Positions 1 to 8,199 of a stretch of 64,000 nucleotides of DNA are shown in pieces. Where the stretch lies: contig NZ_JASGJP010000001.1 of the NCBI RefSeq assembly GCF_047601385.1, forward strand, positions 1,922,001-1,986,000. Direction: 5' to 3'. This stretch comes from Ottowia sp047601385. GTDB taxonomy: Bacteria; Pseudomonadota; Gammaproteobacteria; Burkholderiales; Burkholderiaceae_C. Numbering within the stretch: the stretch's first letter is position 1; the number at the start of each line of letters is the position of its first letter. The position numbers and the translations under genes are program-made. The notes beneath the pieces were generated by a model. The model made no database searches and was not told where the DNA came from. It saw nothing but the letters and a program-made list of their open reading frames with translations.

Positions 1-1194
1 GTGGCGCCCGCCCTGGCCATAGCCCAACCAGGCATAGCCGCTGCCCGGCGGCATGCGGCTGCCGTCGATGCCCGTGCCGCGGATGTAGGCGGCGCCCAGG
101 TTCAGGCCATTCATGCCCCAGGCGGCGCCGTCGATCTCGTAACGCAACTGCCACGACTGTTCGTGCGGCCCGTTGAAGTCCGACAACTGCGCCGCGTTGC
201 CCAGCCAGATGGCGCCGCGCGTCACATAGTCGAACGGCGTGTCGCCATGCACCTTCTGCCAGCCCAGCCCCAGCCTGTGCGGGCCGGTGCGCCAGGTGCC
301 CATGAGGCTGGCGGTGGTGGTGTCGATGGCGCCGGCCAGCGCACGGCCGGTGTCGCGGCTGCGGTAGACGTGCAGTTCCAGACCCACGCTGTCCTTGCCC
401 TGCAGCGGCTGCGTGTAGCTGGCGCCGAGGTACTGCGTGGCCCAGGTGTCCTTCAGGCGGCCGAGGTAGGCGGAGAGCGACAGCTCCGGCCGCGCCTGCC
501 AGCTTGCGCCGGCGAACTCGAACGCATCGCCGCGCGGCGTGCGCGGGTCGAGGTAGTTGACGATGAGCGGGCCGTTGGTGGCGCGCGCGTTGCGGTCGGT
601 GGAGCCGGTGAAGCGGCCGGCGTGCAGCGTCACGCCGGGGATGTCGCGGCTGGTGACCTGCCAGCCGCGCATCGATTCAGGCAGCAGCCGGCTGTCGGAC
701 GAGCTGAAGATGGGGCTCTTCATGCGCTGCTCGCCCACGTGCAGCACGGTGGCGCCCACGCGCGCCTTCAGCGCGATGCCGCCGCGCACGAGCCCACTCT
801 GCGCGTAGCCCTCGGCATCCACCGGCAGCATGCGGATCTTGCCGACGCGGTAGTCGTCGCCGTCGAGGTTCTGCGCCGCATAGAGGAACGCATCGGCGCC
901 GAAACCCACCGGCCCGCGCGTGAAGCCGGAGGTGACGGTGCCCATCAGCCCATAGCCCCATTCCTGCGCGTAGTCGCTGCGCTGGGCGCGCGGCAGCGCG
1001 GCGTTGCGCCCGCCGTTGCTGCGGCTGCCATGGGTGTAGTCGCGCCGCTCGAACACGCTGCGGTTCAGCAGGCTCCAGCGCGTGTCCTCCACCAGGCCGC
1101 CGCCCTCGGCATCGGCCCCCCAGGCGCCGCCGCACGCCAGCACCAGCGGCAGCAGCGCCGCGCTTTGCAGAGGTTTCACAGGTACTTGAGCCAT
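1..1194 (-). CDS. OprD-family outer-membrane porin (partial, 3' end outside window)
   Basis: This gene runs off the left edge; 398 codons are visible with no stop. The N-terminus (MAQVPVKPLQSAALLPLVLA then GAWGADA) reads as a signal peptide. The following RWSLLNRSVFERRDY, the QEWGYGLMGTVTSGFTRGPVGFG stretch split by aromatic and glycine residues, and the GWQVTSRDIPGVTLHAGRF segment are typical of OprD substrate-specific beta-barrel porins. I chose ATG at 1194 because AAGGAT sits about 6 nt upstream; a GTG at 1179 that overlaps the preceding stop is an alternative. It is the last gene of the metal-uptake operon, overlapping the DUF1624 gene by 19 nt, so a role in passage of a metal complex or small ligand across the outer membrane is an inference. 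Substrate unknown. Confidence 0.8.
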   Translation of the reverse strand, partial: MAQVPVKPLQSAALLPLVLACGGAWGADAEGGGLVEDTRWSLLNRSVFERRDYTHGSRSNGGRNAALPRAQRSDYAQEWGYGLMGTVTSGFTRGPVGFGADAFLYAAQNLDGDDYRVGKIRMLPVDAEGYAQSGLVRGGIALKARVGATVLHVGEQRMKSPIFSSSDSRLLPESMRGWQVTSRDIPGVTLHAGRFTGSTDRNARATNGPLIVNYLDPRTPRGDAFEFAGASWQARPELSLSAYLGRLKDTWATQYLGASYTQPLQGKDSVGLELHVYRSRDTGRALAGAIDTTTASLMGTWRTGPHRLGLGWQKVHGDTPFDYVTRGAIWLGNAAQLSDFNGPHEQSWQLRYEIDGAAWGMNGLNLGAAYIRGTGIDGSRMPPGSGYAWLGYGQGGRH

Positions 1195-2369
1195 GCCAGA
1201 TCCTTGCGCCGCGCCTTGAAGGCCGCGAAGGCCTTGACCGCCGGGTACAGCGCCACCGCCAGCGCCAGCATGCACAGCCACACGCCGCCCATGCCGTCGA
1301 AGCCGAAGTACTCGCCGTGGTTGTGGCCCCAGACCGCCTCGGCGCCCAGGTAGAGGAACTTCAGCACGTACAGGTGCAGCACGTAGAAGAACATGGGCGC
1401 CGCGCCGAACACCGCCAGCGGCCGCAGCCAGGCCGCGCCGGGCCGGCGGTCGAACGCGCGCAGCAGCAGCAGGCCGATGCCCAGCGTCAGCGCGACGAAC
1501 AGCAGCGAGGGCGGGTACTTGGTGATGTTGAGGAAGCCCATCAGCGTCTGCAGCGCCGTGTCGCCGGGGGCCCAGGGCTTGTCGCCATAGAAGTTCAACG
1601 CCCGCAGCACGATGAAGCCGGCGATCAGACCCAGGCCCCAGCCCAGCAGCCGGCGCTGGCGCTGCGCCGCGCCCACGCCTGGCGAGAACCATGGCCCGGC
1701 GGCGTAGCCCAGCGCGATCACGCCGATCCACGGCAGCAGCGGGTACGAGGTGCGCAGGCGCAGCGATTCGGACACCTCGATCCAGCCGCGGTCGTGCAGC
1801 ACCGCCCAGGGCACGTGCAGGGCGTGGCCGGCGGGGAAATGCAGGCCGTCGAGCAGGTTGTGGCCCGCCACCAGCACCACGCCCACGGCGATCAGCGCGC
1901 GGCGCGGCAGCCACAGCAGCGCCGCCAGCGCGATCATCGACAGGCCGATCACCCAGATCACCTGCAGGAACACCTTGGCTGGCGGGAACTGGAAAGTCCA
2001 GGCGAAGTTGATGACCGTGACCTCCAGCACCACCAGGAACAGCCCGCGCTTGAACAGGAAGGCCGACGCGGCCGCGCGCCCGTCGCCGTCGTGGCGGCTG
2101 CCGTAGAGGAAGGCGGACAGGCCCGTCAGGAAGACGAACACCGGCGCGCACAGGTGCGCCAGCAGGCGGCTGAAGAAGAGATCGGGCGGCGTCTCGGCCA
2201 CCACCATCGGGTCCGGCACCTGGTGGTGCAGGTAGAAGGTCTCGCGCACGTGGTCGAGCAGCATGAACACGATCACCAGCCCGCGCAGCGCGTCGATGGC
2301 GCCCAGGCGGGTGGCGGCGGAAGCGGCGGCCGGGGCGCCGAGGCCGGCCGTGCTGGCGAGTGCTGTCAT
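1176..2369 (-). CDS. DUF1624 / heparan-alpha-glucosaminide N-acetyltransferase-like membrane protein
   Basis: A 397-residue polytopic inner-membrane protein. The opening RLGAIDALRGLVIVFMLLDH and the following PDLFFSRLLAHLCAPVFVFLTG are the signature of the DUF1624/YeiB-like acyltransferase family, which has about ten membrane segments and a conserved Asp-His pair near the N-terminus. The reading frame is open far upstream, but the extra N-terminal part is low-complexity shadow over the permease gene; ATG at 2369 fits the family start. It follows the metal ABC permease by 38 nt, and that gap carries a palindromic operator candidate. Substrate is unknown. Association with metal uptake is from context only. 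Confidence 0.8.
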   Translation of the reverse strand: MTALASTAGLGAPAAASAATRLGAIDALRGLVIVFMLLDHVRETFYLHHQVPDPMVVAETPPDLFFSRLLAHLCAPVFVFLTGLSAFLYGSRHDGDGRAAASAFLFKRGLFLVVLEVTVINFAWTFQFPPAKVFLQVIWVIGLSMIALAALLWLPRRALIAVGVVLVAGHNLLDGLHFPAGHALHVPWAVLHDRGWIEVSESLRLRTSYPLLPWIGVIALGYAAGPWFSPGVGAAQRQRRLLGWGLGLIAGFIVLRALNFYGDKPWAPGDTALQTLMGFLNITKYPPSLLFVALTLGIGLLLLRAFDRRPGAAWLRPLAVFGAAPMFFYVLHLYVLKFLYLGAEAVWGHNHGEYFGFDGMGGVWLCMLALAVALYPAVKAFAAFKARRKDLAWLKYL

Positions 2370-2385
2370 GGCGATAGACGATATT

Positions 2386-2399
2386 GATAATTTATTATC
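2386..2399. promoter_or_regulatory. Perfect AT-rich palindrome, Fur/Zur-like operator candidate
   Basis: GATAAT-TT-ATTATC is a perfect 6-2-6 inverted repeat in an otherwise very GC-rich region. It lies in the 38-nt gap between the ABC permease stop and the DUF1624 start. Half-sites of the GATAAT type are typical of Fur-family metal regulators. It may allow separate metal control of the DUF1624-porin pair. Regulator identity is inferred. Confidence 0.5.
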
Positions 2400-2407
2400 G
2401 AATCGTA

Positions 2408-3262
2408 TCACGCACCGTGGCGCGCATGCGCCAGCAGGCTGCCGTGCCGGCCCAGCGCCAGCGACAGCGCGTACAGCACGCCCAGCGACAAGGTGATGGC
2501 CGCCGAAGGCGCGATGCCCCGGTGGAAAGACGCCACCAGCCCCGCCACGCTGCCCGCCAGCGCCACCGCCGCGGCCAGCGCCATCTGCGGCCCCAGGCCC
2601 TTGGCCCAGAAGCGCGCCGCGGCGGCGGGCAGCACCACGAAGGCCACCGCCATCAGCGTGCCGAGCGCGTGGAACCCGCCCACCAGGTTGAGCACCAGCA
2701 GCAGCATGAACACGCCGTGCGCCAGCGCACCCTGCCGCCCCATGAGGCGCAAGAAGCCGGGGTCGTAGCACTCCACCGCGAGCGGGCGGTAGACCAGCGC
2801 CAGCGCGAACACCGACACCGTGGCGATGCCCGCGCCCAGCAGCAGCGCCGTGTCGTCCAGCGCCAGCACGGAGCCGAACAGCACGTGCAGCAGATCGACG
2901 CTGGAGCCGCGCAGCGAGATCAGCAGCACGCCCAGCGCGAGCGAGATCAGGTAGAAGGCCGCGAAGCTGGCGTCCTCGCGCAGCGCCGTCCAGCGCGTGA
3001 CCAGCCCGGCCAGCGCGGCGACCAGCAGGCCCGCGAGCAGGCCGCCCACCGCCATGGCCGGCAGCGAGAGCCCGAACAGCAGGTAGCCCAGCGCCGCGCC
3101 AGGCAGGATGGCGTGCGCCATCGCGTCGCCCACCAGGCTCATGCGCCGCAGCAGCAGGATGGTGCCCAGCGGCGCCGCCCCGACGCTGAGCGCCACGCAG
3201 CCGGCCAGCGCGCGCCGCATGAAGCCGTAGTCCGCGAAGGGCGACCAGAGCTCGCCGATCAA
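2408..3262 (-). CDS. Metal (zinc/manganese type) ABC transporter permease
   Basis: Integral membrane subunit of a family 3 (ABC-3) metal importer, 284 residues, with about eight hydrophobic segments. The stretch RRMSLVGDAMAHAILPGAAL is the hallmark of ZnuB/MntB-type permeases, followed by AFYLISLALGVLLISLRGSS and a C-terminal FVVLPAAAARFWAK. The TTG start overlaps the TGA of the ATPase gene (TTGA), which suggests translational coupling; ATG at 3220 (MRRALAG) is the alternative start. The cognate binding protein is not in this window. The metal cannot be told from sequence alone; zinc is favoured by the family resemblance. Confidence 0.85.
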   Translation of the reverse strand: MIGELWSPFADYGFMRRALAGCVALSVGAAPLGTILLLRRMSLVGDAMAHAILPGAALGYLLFGLSLPAMAVGGLLAGLLVAALAGLVTRWTALREDASFAAFYLISLALGVLLISLRGSSVDLLHVLFGSVLALDDTALLLGAGIATVSVFALALVYRPLAVECYDPGFLRLMGRQGALAHGVFMLLLVLNLVGGFHALGTLMAVAFVVLPAAAARFWAKGLGPQMALAAAVALAGSVAGLVASFHRGIAPSAAITLSLGVLYALSLALGRHGSLLAHARHGA

Positions 3263-3951
3263 GCCGCCACCGCTTCCGTGGCGCCGGTGAGCGCCGCCAG
3301 CGCCTGCGCCGTGTCGCCCCAGGCCAGCACGCGGCCGTCCAGCGCCAGGGTCTGCGGGAAATGCGCGCGCACCAGGGCTAGGTCGTGCAACACCGCGATC
3401 ACGGTCCGGCCCTGCGCGTGCCAGCCGGCGACCAGGCGCAGCAGGTCGGCCTGCGTGGGCGCGTCGATGCCGGCGAACGGCTCGTCGAGCAGCACGATCG
3501 GCGCGTCCTGCACCAGCAGCCGCGCGAAGCGCACGCGCTGGAACTGGCCGCCGGAGAGCTCGCCGATCCACGCGCCCTCGCGGCCTTGCAGGCCCACGTC
3601 GGCGATGGCGCGCCGCACGCGCTCACCCCCCTGCGGCGACACCGCCCGCAGGCCGCCGACCTGCTGCCACAGCCCCATCGCCACGAAGTCCTCCACCGTC
3701 ACGGGGAAGCCGCGGTCCACTTCGCTGGCCTGCGCCAGGTAGGCCAGCGACGCGCGCGGGGGCGCGCACTCGATGCGGCCCCGGCGCAGCGGCAGCAGGC
3801 CCAGCAGACCTTTGAGCAGGGTCGTCTTGCCGGCGCCGTTGGGCCCCACGACGGCCACCAAACTGCCGGGCGGGAAGCGGCCGGTGACGCCCGTCACCAC
3901 GTCGCGCCCCCGGTAGCCCAGGCTGACCCCGTGCAAAACGAGGCCGTTCAC
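3259..3951 (-). CDS. Metal (zinc/manganese type) ABC transporter ATP-binding protein
   Basis: Cytoplasmic ATPase of a metal importer, 230 residues from the GTG start. Walker A is GPNGAGKTT (about residues 36-44), the signature is LSGGQFQRVRFARLL, Walker B is IVLLDEPFAGID, and the switch histidine is in VLHDLALV. These are typical of ZnuC/MntA/AztA-like subunits. The GTG start overlaps the stop of the upstream 45-residue ORF (GTGA), and its own stop overlaps the TTG of the permease, so the three genes look translationally coupled. An earlier in-frame start at 4011 exists but would read through the small ORF region. Confidence 0.85.
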   Translation of the reverse strand: MNGLVLHGVSLGYRGRDVVTGVTGRFPPGSLVAVVGPNGAGKTTLLKGLLGLLPLRRGRIECAPPRASLAYLAQASEVDRGFPVTVEDFVAMGLWQQVGGLRAVSPQGGERVRRAIADVGLQGREGAWIGELSGGQFQRVRFARLLVQDAPIVLLDEPFAGIDAPTQADLLRLVAGWHAQGRTVIAVLHDLALVRAHFPQTLALDGRVLAWGDTAQALAALTGATEAVAA

Positions 3952-4085
3952 CGCAGCGCCCACAGCACCACCCCCCAGAGCATGGCCGAGGCGCCGCCCG
4001 CCAGGACGCAACGCGTGGTGGCGGACATCCGCATCAGGCTGGCGCCGGTGCTTCTCGCGGGCTCTTCAGGGTGGGGCGAACTCAT
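3948..4085 (-). CDS. Small membrane peptide (45 aa) heading the metal-uptake operon
   Basis: A 45-codon ORF from ATG at 4085 to TGA at 3948. The C-terminal half (CVLAGGASAMLWGVVLWALR) is a single hydrophobic segment ending in Arg, so a one-pass membrane peptide is likely. Its stop overlaps the GTG start of the ABC ATPase by the GTGA arrangement. It begins only 7 nt from the operator candidate at 4092-4114. I do not recognise a family. It could be an accessory peptide of the transporter or a translated leader that couples translation of the ATPase. Confidence 0.5.
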   Translation of the reverse strand: MSSPHPEEPARSTGASLMRMSATTRCVLAGGASAMLWGVVLWALR

Positions 4086-4091
4086 CCATAG

Positions 4092-4114
4092 AATGATAAT
4101 GGATGGTCATTATT
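4092..4114. promoter_or_regulatory. AT-rich imperfect palindrome, metal-regulator operator candidate
   Basis: AATGATAATGGATGG followed by TCATTATT gives AATGA...TCATT symmetry and GATAAT-like half-sites directly upstream of the metal operon. It shares the GATAAT/ATTAT character with the palindrome at 2386-2399. Fur-family (Zur, Fur or Mur) binding is the likely explanation; which one is not decidable here. Confidence 0.5.
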
Positions 4115-4148
4115 GATGGCGGCCGGCGGCACCATCGATGCTACGTTA

Positions 4149-4205
4149 TCCATAGCTTCCAGCGATTGCTGCACGGGCACTGGAGCCACTTTTCACTCAA
4201 AATTC
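4149..4205. repeat. Class 1 dispersed repeat, intergenic copy
   Basis: The sequence has the family's core (TAGCTTCCAGCG, a central inverted section, then CACTGGAGCCACTTTT). It lies just downstream of trpE and ends about 16 nt from its stop codon. It is a somewhat degenerate member of the dispersed family described in the findings. Confidence 0.7.
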
Positions 4206-4221
4206 CGGGCAGCCGGCGCGC

Positions 4222-5721
4222 TCACTCCAGCCCATCCTCCACCAGCTCGCTGGCGCGCAGCAGGGCGCGCGCCTTGTGCTCGGTCTCGCGCCATTCCATC
4301 TCGGGCACGCTGTCGGCCACCACGCCGGCGGCCGCCTGCACGTGCAGCATCTGGTCCTTGACGATGGCGGTGCGGATGGCGATGGCCAGATCCATGTCGC
4401 CGGCGTAGCTGATGTAGCCGCAGGCGCCGCCGTAGATGCCGCGCTTGACGGGCTCCAGCTGGTCGATCAGCTCCATCGCGTGCACCTTGGGCGCGCCGGT
4501 CAGCGTGCCGGCGGGGAAGGTGGCCTTGAGCACGTCCATGCCGGTCACGCCGTCCTTCAGGATGCCCTCGACGTTGCTGACGATGTGCATCACGTGGCTG
4601 TAGCGCTCCACGGCGAAGGCCTCGGTCACCTTCACGCTGCCGGTCTTGGCGATGCGGCCGATGTCGTTGCGCGCCAGGTCGATCAGCATCACGTGCTCGG
4701 CGCGCTCCTTGGGGTCGTTCACCAGCTCCACTTCGGTCGCCTTGTCGGCCTCGGGCGTGGCGCCGCGCGGGCGCGTGCCGGCCAGCGGGCGGATGGTGAC
4801 CTTCTGGCCCTCGGGCGTGGTCTCCTGCCGCACCAGGATCTCGGGGCTGGCGCTGACCACGTGGAAGTCGCCGAAGTCGTAGTAGATCATGTACGGCGAC
4901 GGGTTCAGCGAACGCACAGCGCGGTACAGCGACAGCGGCGACTCGGTATAGCGCTTGCTGATGCGCTGGCCCACCTGCACCTGCATGAAGTCGCCGGCGG
5001 CGATCAGTTCCTTGGCGCGCAGGACGGCGGCCAGGTAGTCGGCCTTGGCGAAGCTGCGCTCGGCCGGGTAGTTGGTGCTGGGCTTGACCTGCGGCGCGCT
5101 GACCGAATAGCGCAGCTGCTCGCGCAGCGTCTTCAGGCGCTTCTTGGCGCGCGCGTAGGCCTCGGGCTGCGCCGGGTCGGCGTAGACGATGAGGTAGAGC
5201 TTGCCCGAGAGGTTGTCGATGACCGCCAGCTCCTCGCAGTGCATCAGCAGGATGTCGGGCGTGCCCAGGGTGTCGGGCGGGCAGGTGGCTTCCAGCTTCT
5301 TCTCGATGTGGCGCACCGCGTCGTAGCCGAAGTAGCCCGCCAGCCCGCCGCAGAAGCGCGGCAGGCCGGGCCGCAGCGCCACCTTGAAGCGCTGGCGGTA
5401 GGCATCGACCACGTCCAGCGGGTTGCCGGCGTACGTCTCCACCACCTGGCCGTCGGTCACTACCTCGGTGCGCGCCGCGTCGCCGAAGCCGCTGGCCCGC
5501 ACGATGGTGCGCGCCGGCAGGCCGATGAAGCTGTAGCGCCCGAAGCGCTCGCCGCCGATGACGGACTCCAGCAGGAAGCTGTAGCGCCCGCCACCCGGAC
5601 CGCCGGCCAGTTTGAGGTAGAGCGACAGCGGCGTCTCCAGGTCGGCGAACGCCTCGATCATGAGGGGGATGCGGTTGTAGCCCTGGCCGGCCAGGCTCTT
5701 GAATTCCAGTTCGGTGATCAT
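4222..5721 (-). CDS. trpE: Anthranilate synthase component I
   Basis: Converts chorismate and glutamine (or ammonia) to anthranilate, the first step of tryptophan synthesis; 499 residues. The N-terminal regulatory domain has LLESVIGGERFGRYSFIG, the LLES tryptophan feedback site. The chorismate-binding domain has LAGTRPRGATPEAD, LIDLARNDIGRIAKTG, FPAGTLTGAPKVHAMELID and IYGGACGYISYAGDMD. I chose ATG at 5721 over the GTG at 5730. The glutamine amidotransferase trpG is not next to it. The gene is alone here, with the metal operon downstream and gph/rpe several genes upstream on the same strand. Confidence 0.95.
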   Translation of the reverse strand: MITELEFKSLAGQGYNRIPLMIEAFADLETPLSLYLKLAGGPGGGRYSFLLESVIGGERFGRYSFIGLPARTIVRASGFGDAARTEVVTDGQVVETYAGNPLDVVDAYRQRFKVALRPGLPRFCGGLAGYFGYDAVRHIEKKLEATCPPDTLGTPDILLMHCEELAVIDNLSGKLYLIVYADPAQPEAYARAKKRLKTLREQLRYSVSAPQVKPSTNYPAERSFAKADYLAAVLRAKELIAAGDFMQVQVGQRISKRYTESPLSLYRAVRSLNPSPYMIYYDFGDFHVVSASPEILVRQETTPEGQKVTIRPLAGTRPRGATPEADKATEVELVNDPKERAEHVMLIDLARNDIGRIAKTGSVKVTEAFAVERYSHVMHIVSNVEGILKDGVTGMDVLKATFPAGTLTGAPKVHAMELIDQLEPVKRGIYGGACGYISYAGDMDLAIAIRTAIVKDQMLHVQAAAGVVADSVPEMEWRETEHKARALLRASELVEDGLE

Positions 5722-5938
5722 GGTGTGCACTCGGACGGGGCTGGCGATTGAAAAAGCGCCCCGTGGTTCGTCTTATGCGGGTGCGGCGGCGGCGCTGGCC
5801 GCCACGCTGGGCGCCCCTTGCGGGCGCGGTCACAAGTCAGCGCGCTGGCTTGCGCCAGGGCCATGCCCCCTGGGCGGTGGCACCCAGCGGCGAAGCGACG
5901 TTGTGCGGAGCGAACATGCGCGGCAGTGTAGCAAATGA
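5722..5938. other. trpE upstream non-coding region
   Basis: About 215 nt without a convincing gene. It should contain the trpE promoter and leader. I saw no clear trp leader peptide with tandem Trp codons and no obvious attenuator. A minus-strand TACACT (5925-5930) is a possible -10 element, without a good -35. Confidence 0.4.
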
Positions 5939-6127
5939 AATGCGCCCGGGGGCGCGCCGCTTCCACAGGACCCATGCCGGGAGATCGTCGAGCGGCGCCT
6001 CGCATCGCTCCGCGCCCAGCTCGCCAAGCTGGCGGCGGCGCAAGAGCGGCTGGCAGCCGTCCTGCGCGAAGGGCGCCCAGCGCAGCCGGAAGGCGCGTGC
6101 GCGCGCCTGGAAGCCTGGGGCGGCTGA
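5939..6127 (+). pseudogene. Remnant of a MerR-family regulator (C-terminal fragment)
   Basis: An open stretch of 62 codons ends at TGA 6125-6127. It is preceded in frame by a stop at 5936-5938 and has no plausible start. The peptide contains PCREIVERRLASLRAQLAKL followed by AAAQERLAAVLR and, near the end, CARLEAW. This pattern (a Cys before a long dimerisation helix, then a short Cys-Leu-Glu-Ala tail) matches the C-terminal part of MerR-type metal or stress regulators. The helix-turn-helix domain is absent upstream in every frame I read, so I regard this as a decayed fragment. The assignment is tentative. Confidence 0.45.
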
Positions 6128-6128
6128 T

Positions 6129-6182
6129 ATTTTGATAGCTGCTCGCGCGCGGCCCGCCTGCGTTTCAGATACTTTTGACTGG
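6129..6182. repeat. Class 1 dispersed repeat, degenerate copy
   Basis: TTTTGATAGCTGCTCGCGC at the left and CGTTTCAGATACTTTTGACT at the right match the outer parts of the class 1 family; the central part has diverged. It directly follows the MerR remnant. Confidence 0.5.
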
Positions 6183-6492
6183 AAACCTCGCTGATCCGGC
6201 TGCGGGCGTCAGGGCGCGTCTCACGGTGCCAAGCTCTTGAGTCCCGGCTCGGCGACGAGGGCGTGAGTTCGGGGCGGCGGCCAGCCGCGAAGCCGATGCG
6301 CCCCGCCGTCCACCTCGTGCGAGGCACGGCAGGCCGGCGCCCGCGGGGAAGCGCGGCAGATGCGCCCTCCGCCCACATCCGGCATGGCATTTGTCCGGCA
6401 CGCGCGCGGGCGCCGGCAAGGTGCAATCGGGCTTCACCCCGACGGCGGCCCATCCGCCCACCCGGCCCGCCCCCGCTGACAAGGAAACTCCC
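6183..6492. other. Non-coding region upstream of the transglutaminase-like gene
   Basis: About 310 nt of very GC-rich sequence with no supported gene. It ends in AAGGAAAC, a ribosome-binding site for the next gene. I see no recognisable promoter or riboswitch. Confidence 0.4.
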
Positions 6493-7350
6493 ATGCTGAT
6501 CCGCATCGGCTACGACATCGAACTGGCGCTGAACAGCCCCACCACCCTGCTCGGCGCGCTGCACGTGCACCCGTCGCGCGCGCACGACCTGCAGGCGCCG
6601 GAGGCGTTCACCGCCGACCCGCCGCTGCCGGCTCGGACCTACCGGGACGACTTCGACAACACCATCACCCGCATCGACGTGCCGGCCGGCGTCGCCAGCC
6701 TGCGCCTGCGCAGCCACGCGCTGGTGGCCGACAGCGGCCAGCCCGACCCGGTGCGGCCCGGCGCTCGCCAGCACGCGCTGCACGAGCTGTCACCCGATCT
6801 GTTCCGCTTCCTGCTGCCCAGCCGCTACTGCGAAGTGGACAGCGCGCTGATGGCCTTCGCCTGGGGGCGCTTCGGCAACGTCCCCGAAGGCTGGGCGCGC
6901 GTGCAGGCCATCTGCGACTACGTGCACGGCCACCTGCGATTCGACTACCAGCAGGCGCGCGCCAACCGCACCGCGCTGGAAGGCTGGCGCGAGGGCGTGG
7001 GCGTGTGCCGCGACTTCGCCCACCTGGCCGTCACGCTGTGCCGGTGCATGAACATCCCGGCGCGCTACGCCACGGGCTACCTGGGCGACATCGGCATCGC
7101 GCCGCTGCCCGACCCGATGGATTTTTCGGCCTGGTTCGAAGCCTGGCTCGACGGCGGCTGGCGCACCTTCGACGCCCGCCACAACGTGCCGCGCATCGGC
7201 CGCGTGGTGATGGCGCGCGGCCGTGACGCCGCCGACGTGCCGATCACCATGGTGTTCGGCTGGCACCAGCTGAAGAGCTTCGAGGTGGTGACCGAGGAGT
7301 TGCCGGCGCCCGTCGCCGCCCCCGATCGACTGGCCCGCCTGGCGGCCTAG
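6493..7350 (+). CDS. Transglutaminase-like domain protein
   Basis: A 285-residue cytoplasmic protein of the bacterial transglutaminase/cysteine-protease-like superfamily. The catalytic cysteine is in GVGVCRDFAHLAVTLCR (about residue 177), the His/Asp part in WRTFDARHNVPRIGR. The N-terminal beta domain (MLIRIGYDIELALNSPTTLL) is the usual partner domain in this family. ATG at 6493 has AAGGAAAC just upstream; the frame is open further but without an SD. The physiological substrate is unknown. It stands alone between trpE and the chalcone-isomerase-like gene. Confidence 0.8.
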   Translation: MLIRIGYDIELALNSPTTLLGALHVHPSRAHDLQAPEAFTADPPLPARTYRDDFDNTITRIDVPAGVASLRLRSHALVADSGQPDPVRPGARQHALHELSPDLFRFLLPSRYCEVDSALMAFAWGRFGNVPEGWARVQAICDYVHGHLRFDYQQARANRTALEGWREGVGVCRDFAHLAVTLCRCMNIPARYATGYLGDIGIAPLPDPMDFSAWFEAWLDGGWRTFDARHNVPRIGRVVMARGRDAADVPITMVFGWHQLKSFEVVTEELPAPVAAPDRLARLAA

Positions 7351-7460
7351 TCAACAGCGCTTGGCCGCACGGGACTGCGCATTGCTCCACGCTTTCGCCA
7401 GCCTGCAAAGCCGCAACGAGGCGGGTCGCGTCCGAATGTGAAAAACCCCATGGACAGGGA

Positions 7461-7479
7461 GTGTCCCCGGGGCGGACAC
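7461..7479. repeat. Short inverted repeat
   Basis: GTGTCCCCGGGGCGGACAC has GTGTCC/GGACAC arms. It lies between the transglutaminase-like gene and the next gene. There is no following T-run, so it could be an operator or an RNA hairpin in the leader of the next gene. Confidence 0.3.
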
Positions 7480-7550
7480 TCCGGCGCTCCAAACGAACGG
7501 TCGTCCTATTTTTGCGGGCAGGCCGTTTTTCCACATTCCGGAGATTCCAC

Positions 7551-8180
7551 ATGACCCGTTCCCCAGCGATCGATCGCCGCCGCCGCGCCCTCGCCTTCGC
7601 GGCCCTGGCCGGCCTGGCCGGCACCCCGCTGCTGCCGCGCACGGCCCGGGCCGCCACGGCGGGCGGCGTGGATTTCGCCGAGCAGATCAAGCTCGGGCCG
7701 CATGCCCTGGTGCTGAACGGCGCCGGCATCCGCTACAAGACGGTGTTCAAGGTGTATGCCGCCGGCCTCTACCTGACGCAGAAAAGCAGCAGCGCCGAGG
7801 ACGTGCTGGCCGCCCCCCAGGCCAAGCGAATGCACATGGTGCTGCTGCGCGACATCGACGCCGACGACATCGGCAAGCTCTTCGTGCGCGGGCTGCAGGA
7901 GAACATGCCCAAGGGTGTCTCGGCGCAGCTGGTGCCGAGCATCCTGCGCGTGAGCCAGGTGTTCTCGGAGTACCGGCGCCTGCACGAGGGCGACACCATC
8001 ATCAGCGACTGGGTGCCGGGCACCGGCACGGTGGTGACGGTGCGCGGGCAGTCGACCGGGGCGCCGATCCCCGAGCCCGCCTTCTACCGCGCGTTCCTCT
8101 CGATCTGGCTGGGCGCCAAGCCGGCCGACTGGACGCTGAAGGACCAGCTCCTGGGCAAGTCGCCCAACGCGGCGGCCTGA
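7551..8180 (+). CDS. Chalcone isomerase-like exported protein
   Basis: A 209-residue protein with an N-terminal RRRRALAFAALAGLAG...ARAA export signal that has a twin-arginine look. The mature part (GAGIRYKTVFKVYAAGLYL, then RDIDADDIGKLFVRGLQ and FYRAFLSIWLGAKPAD) is typical of the bacterial chalcone_isomerase-like family found in many betaproteobacteria. No flavonoid pathway is nearby. Bacterial members mostly lack a proven enzymatic role, so a periplasmic protein of unknown function is the safe call. Confidence 0.8.
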   Translation: MTRSPAIDRRRRALAFAALAGLAGTPLLPRTARAATAGGVDFAEQIKLGPHALVLNGAGIRYKTVFKVYAAGLYLTQKSSSAEDVLAAPQAKRMHMVLLRDIDADDIGKLFVRGLQENMPKGVSAQLVPSILRVSQVFSEYRRLHEGDTIISDWVPGTGTVVTVRGQSTGAPIPEPAFYRAFLSIWLGAKPADWTLKDQLLGKSPNAAA

Positions 8181-8199
8181 GCCTGCGCCGGCCGGCTCC

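Noticed and set aside
1..1353. Plus-strand 450-codon open frame at the left end
   Set aside because: Shadow of the OprD-like porin on the other strand.
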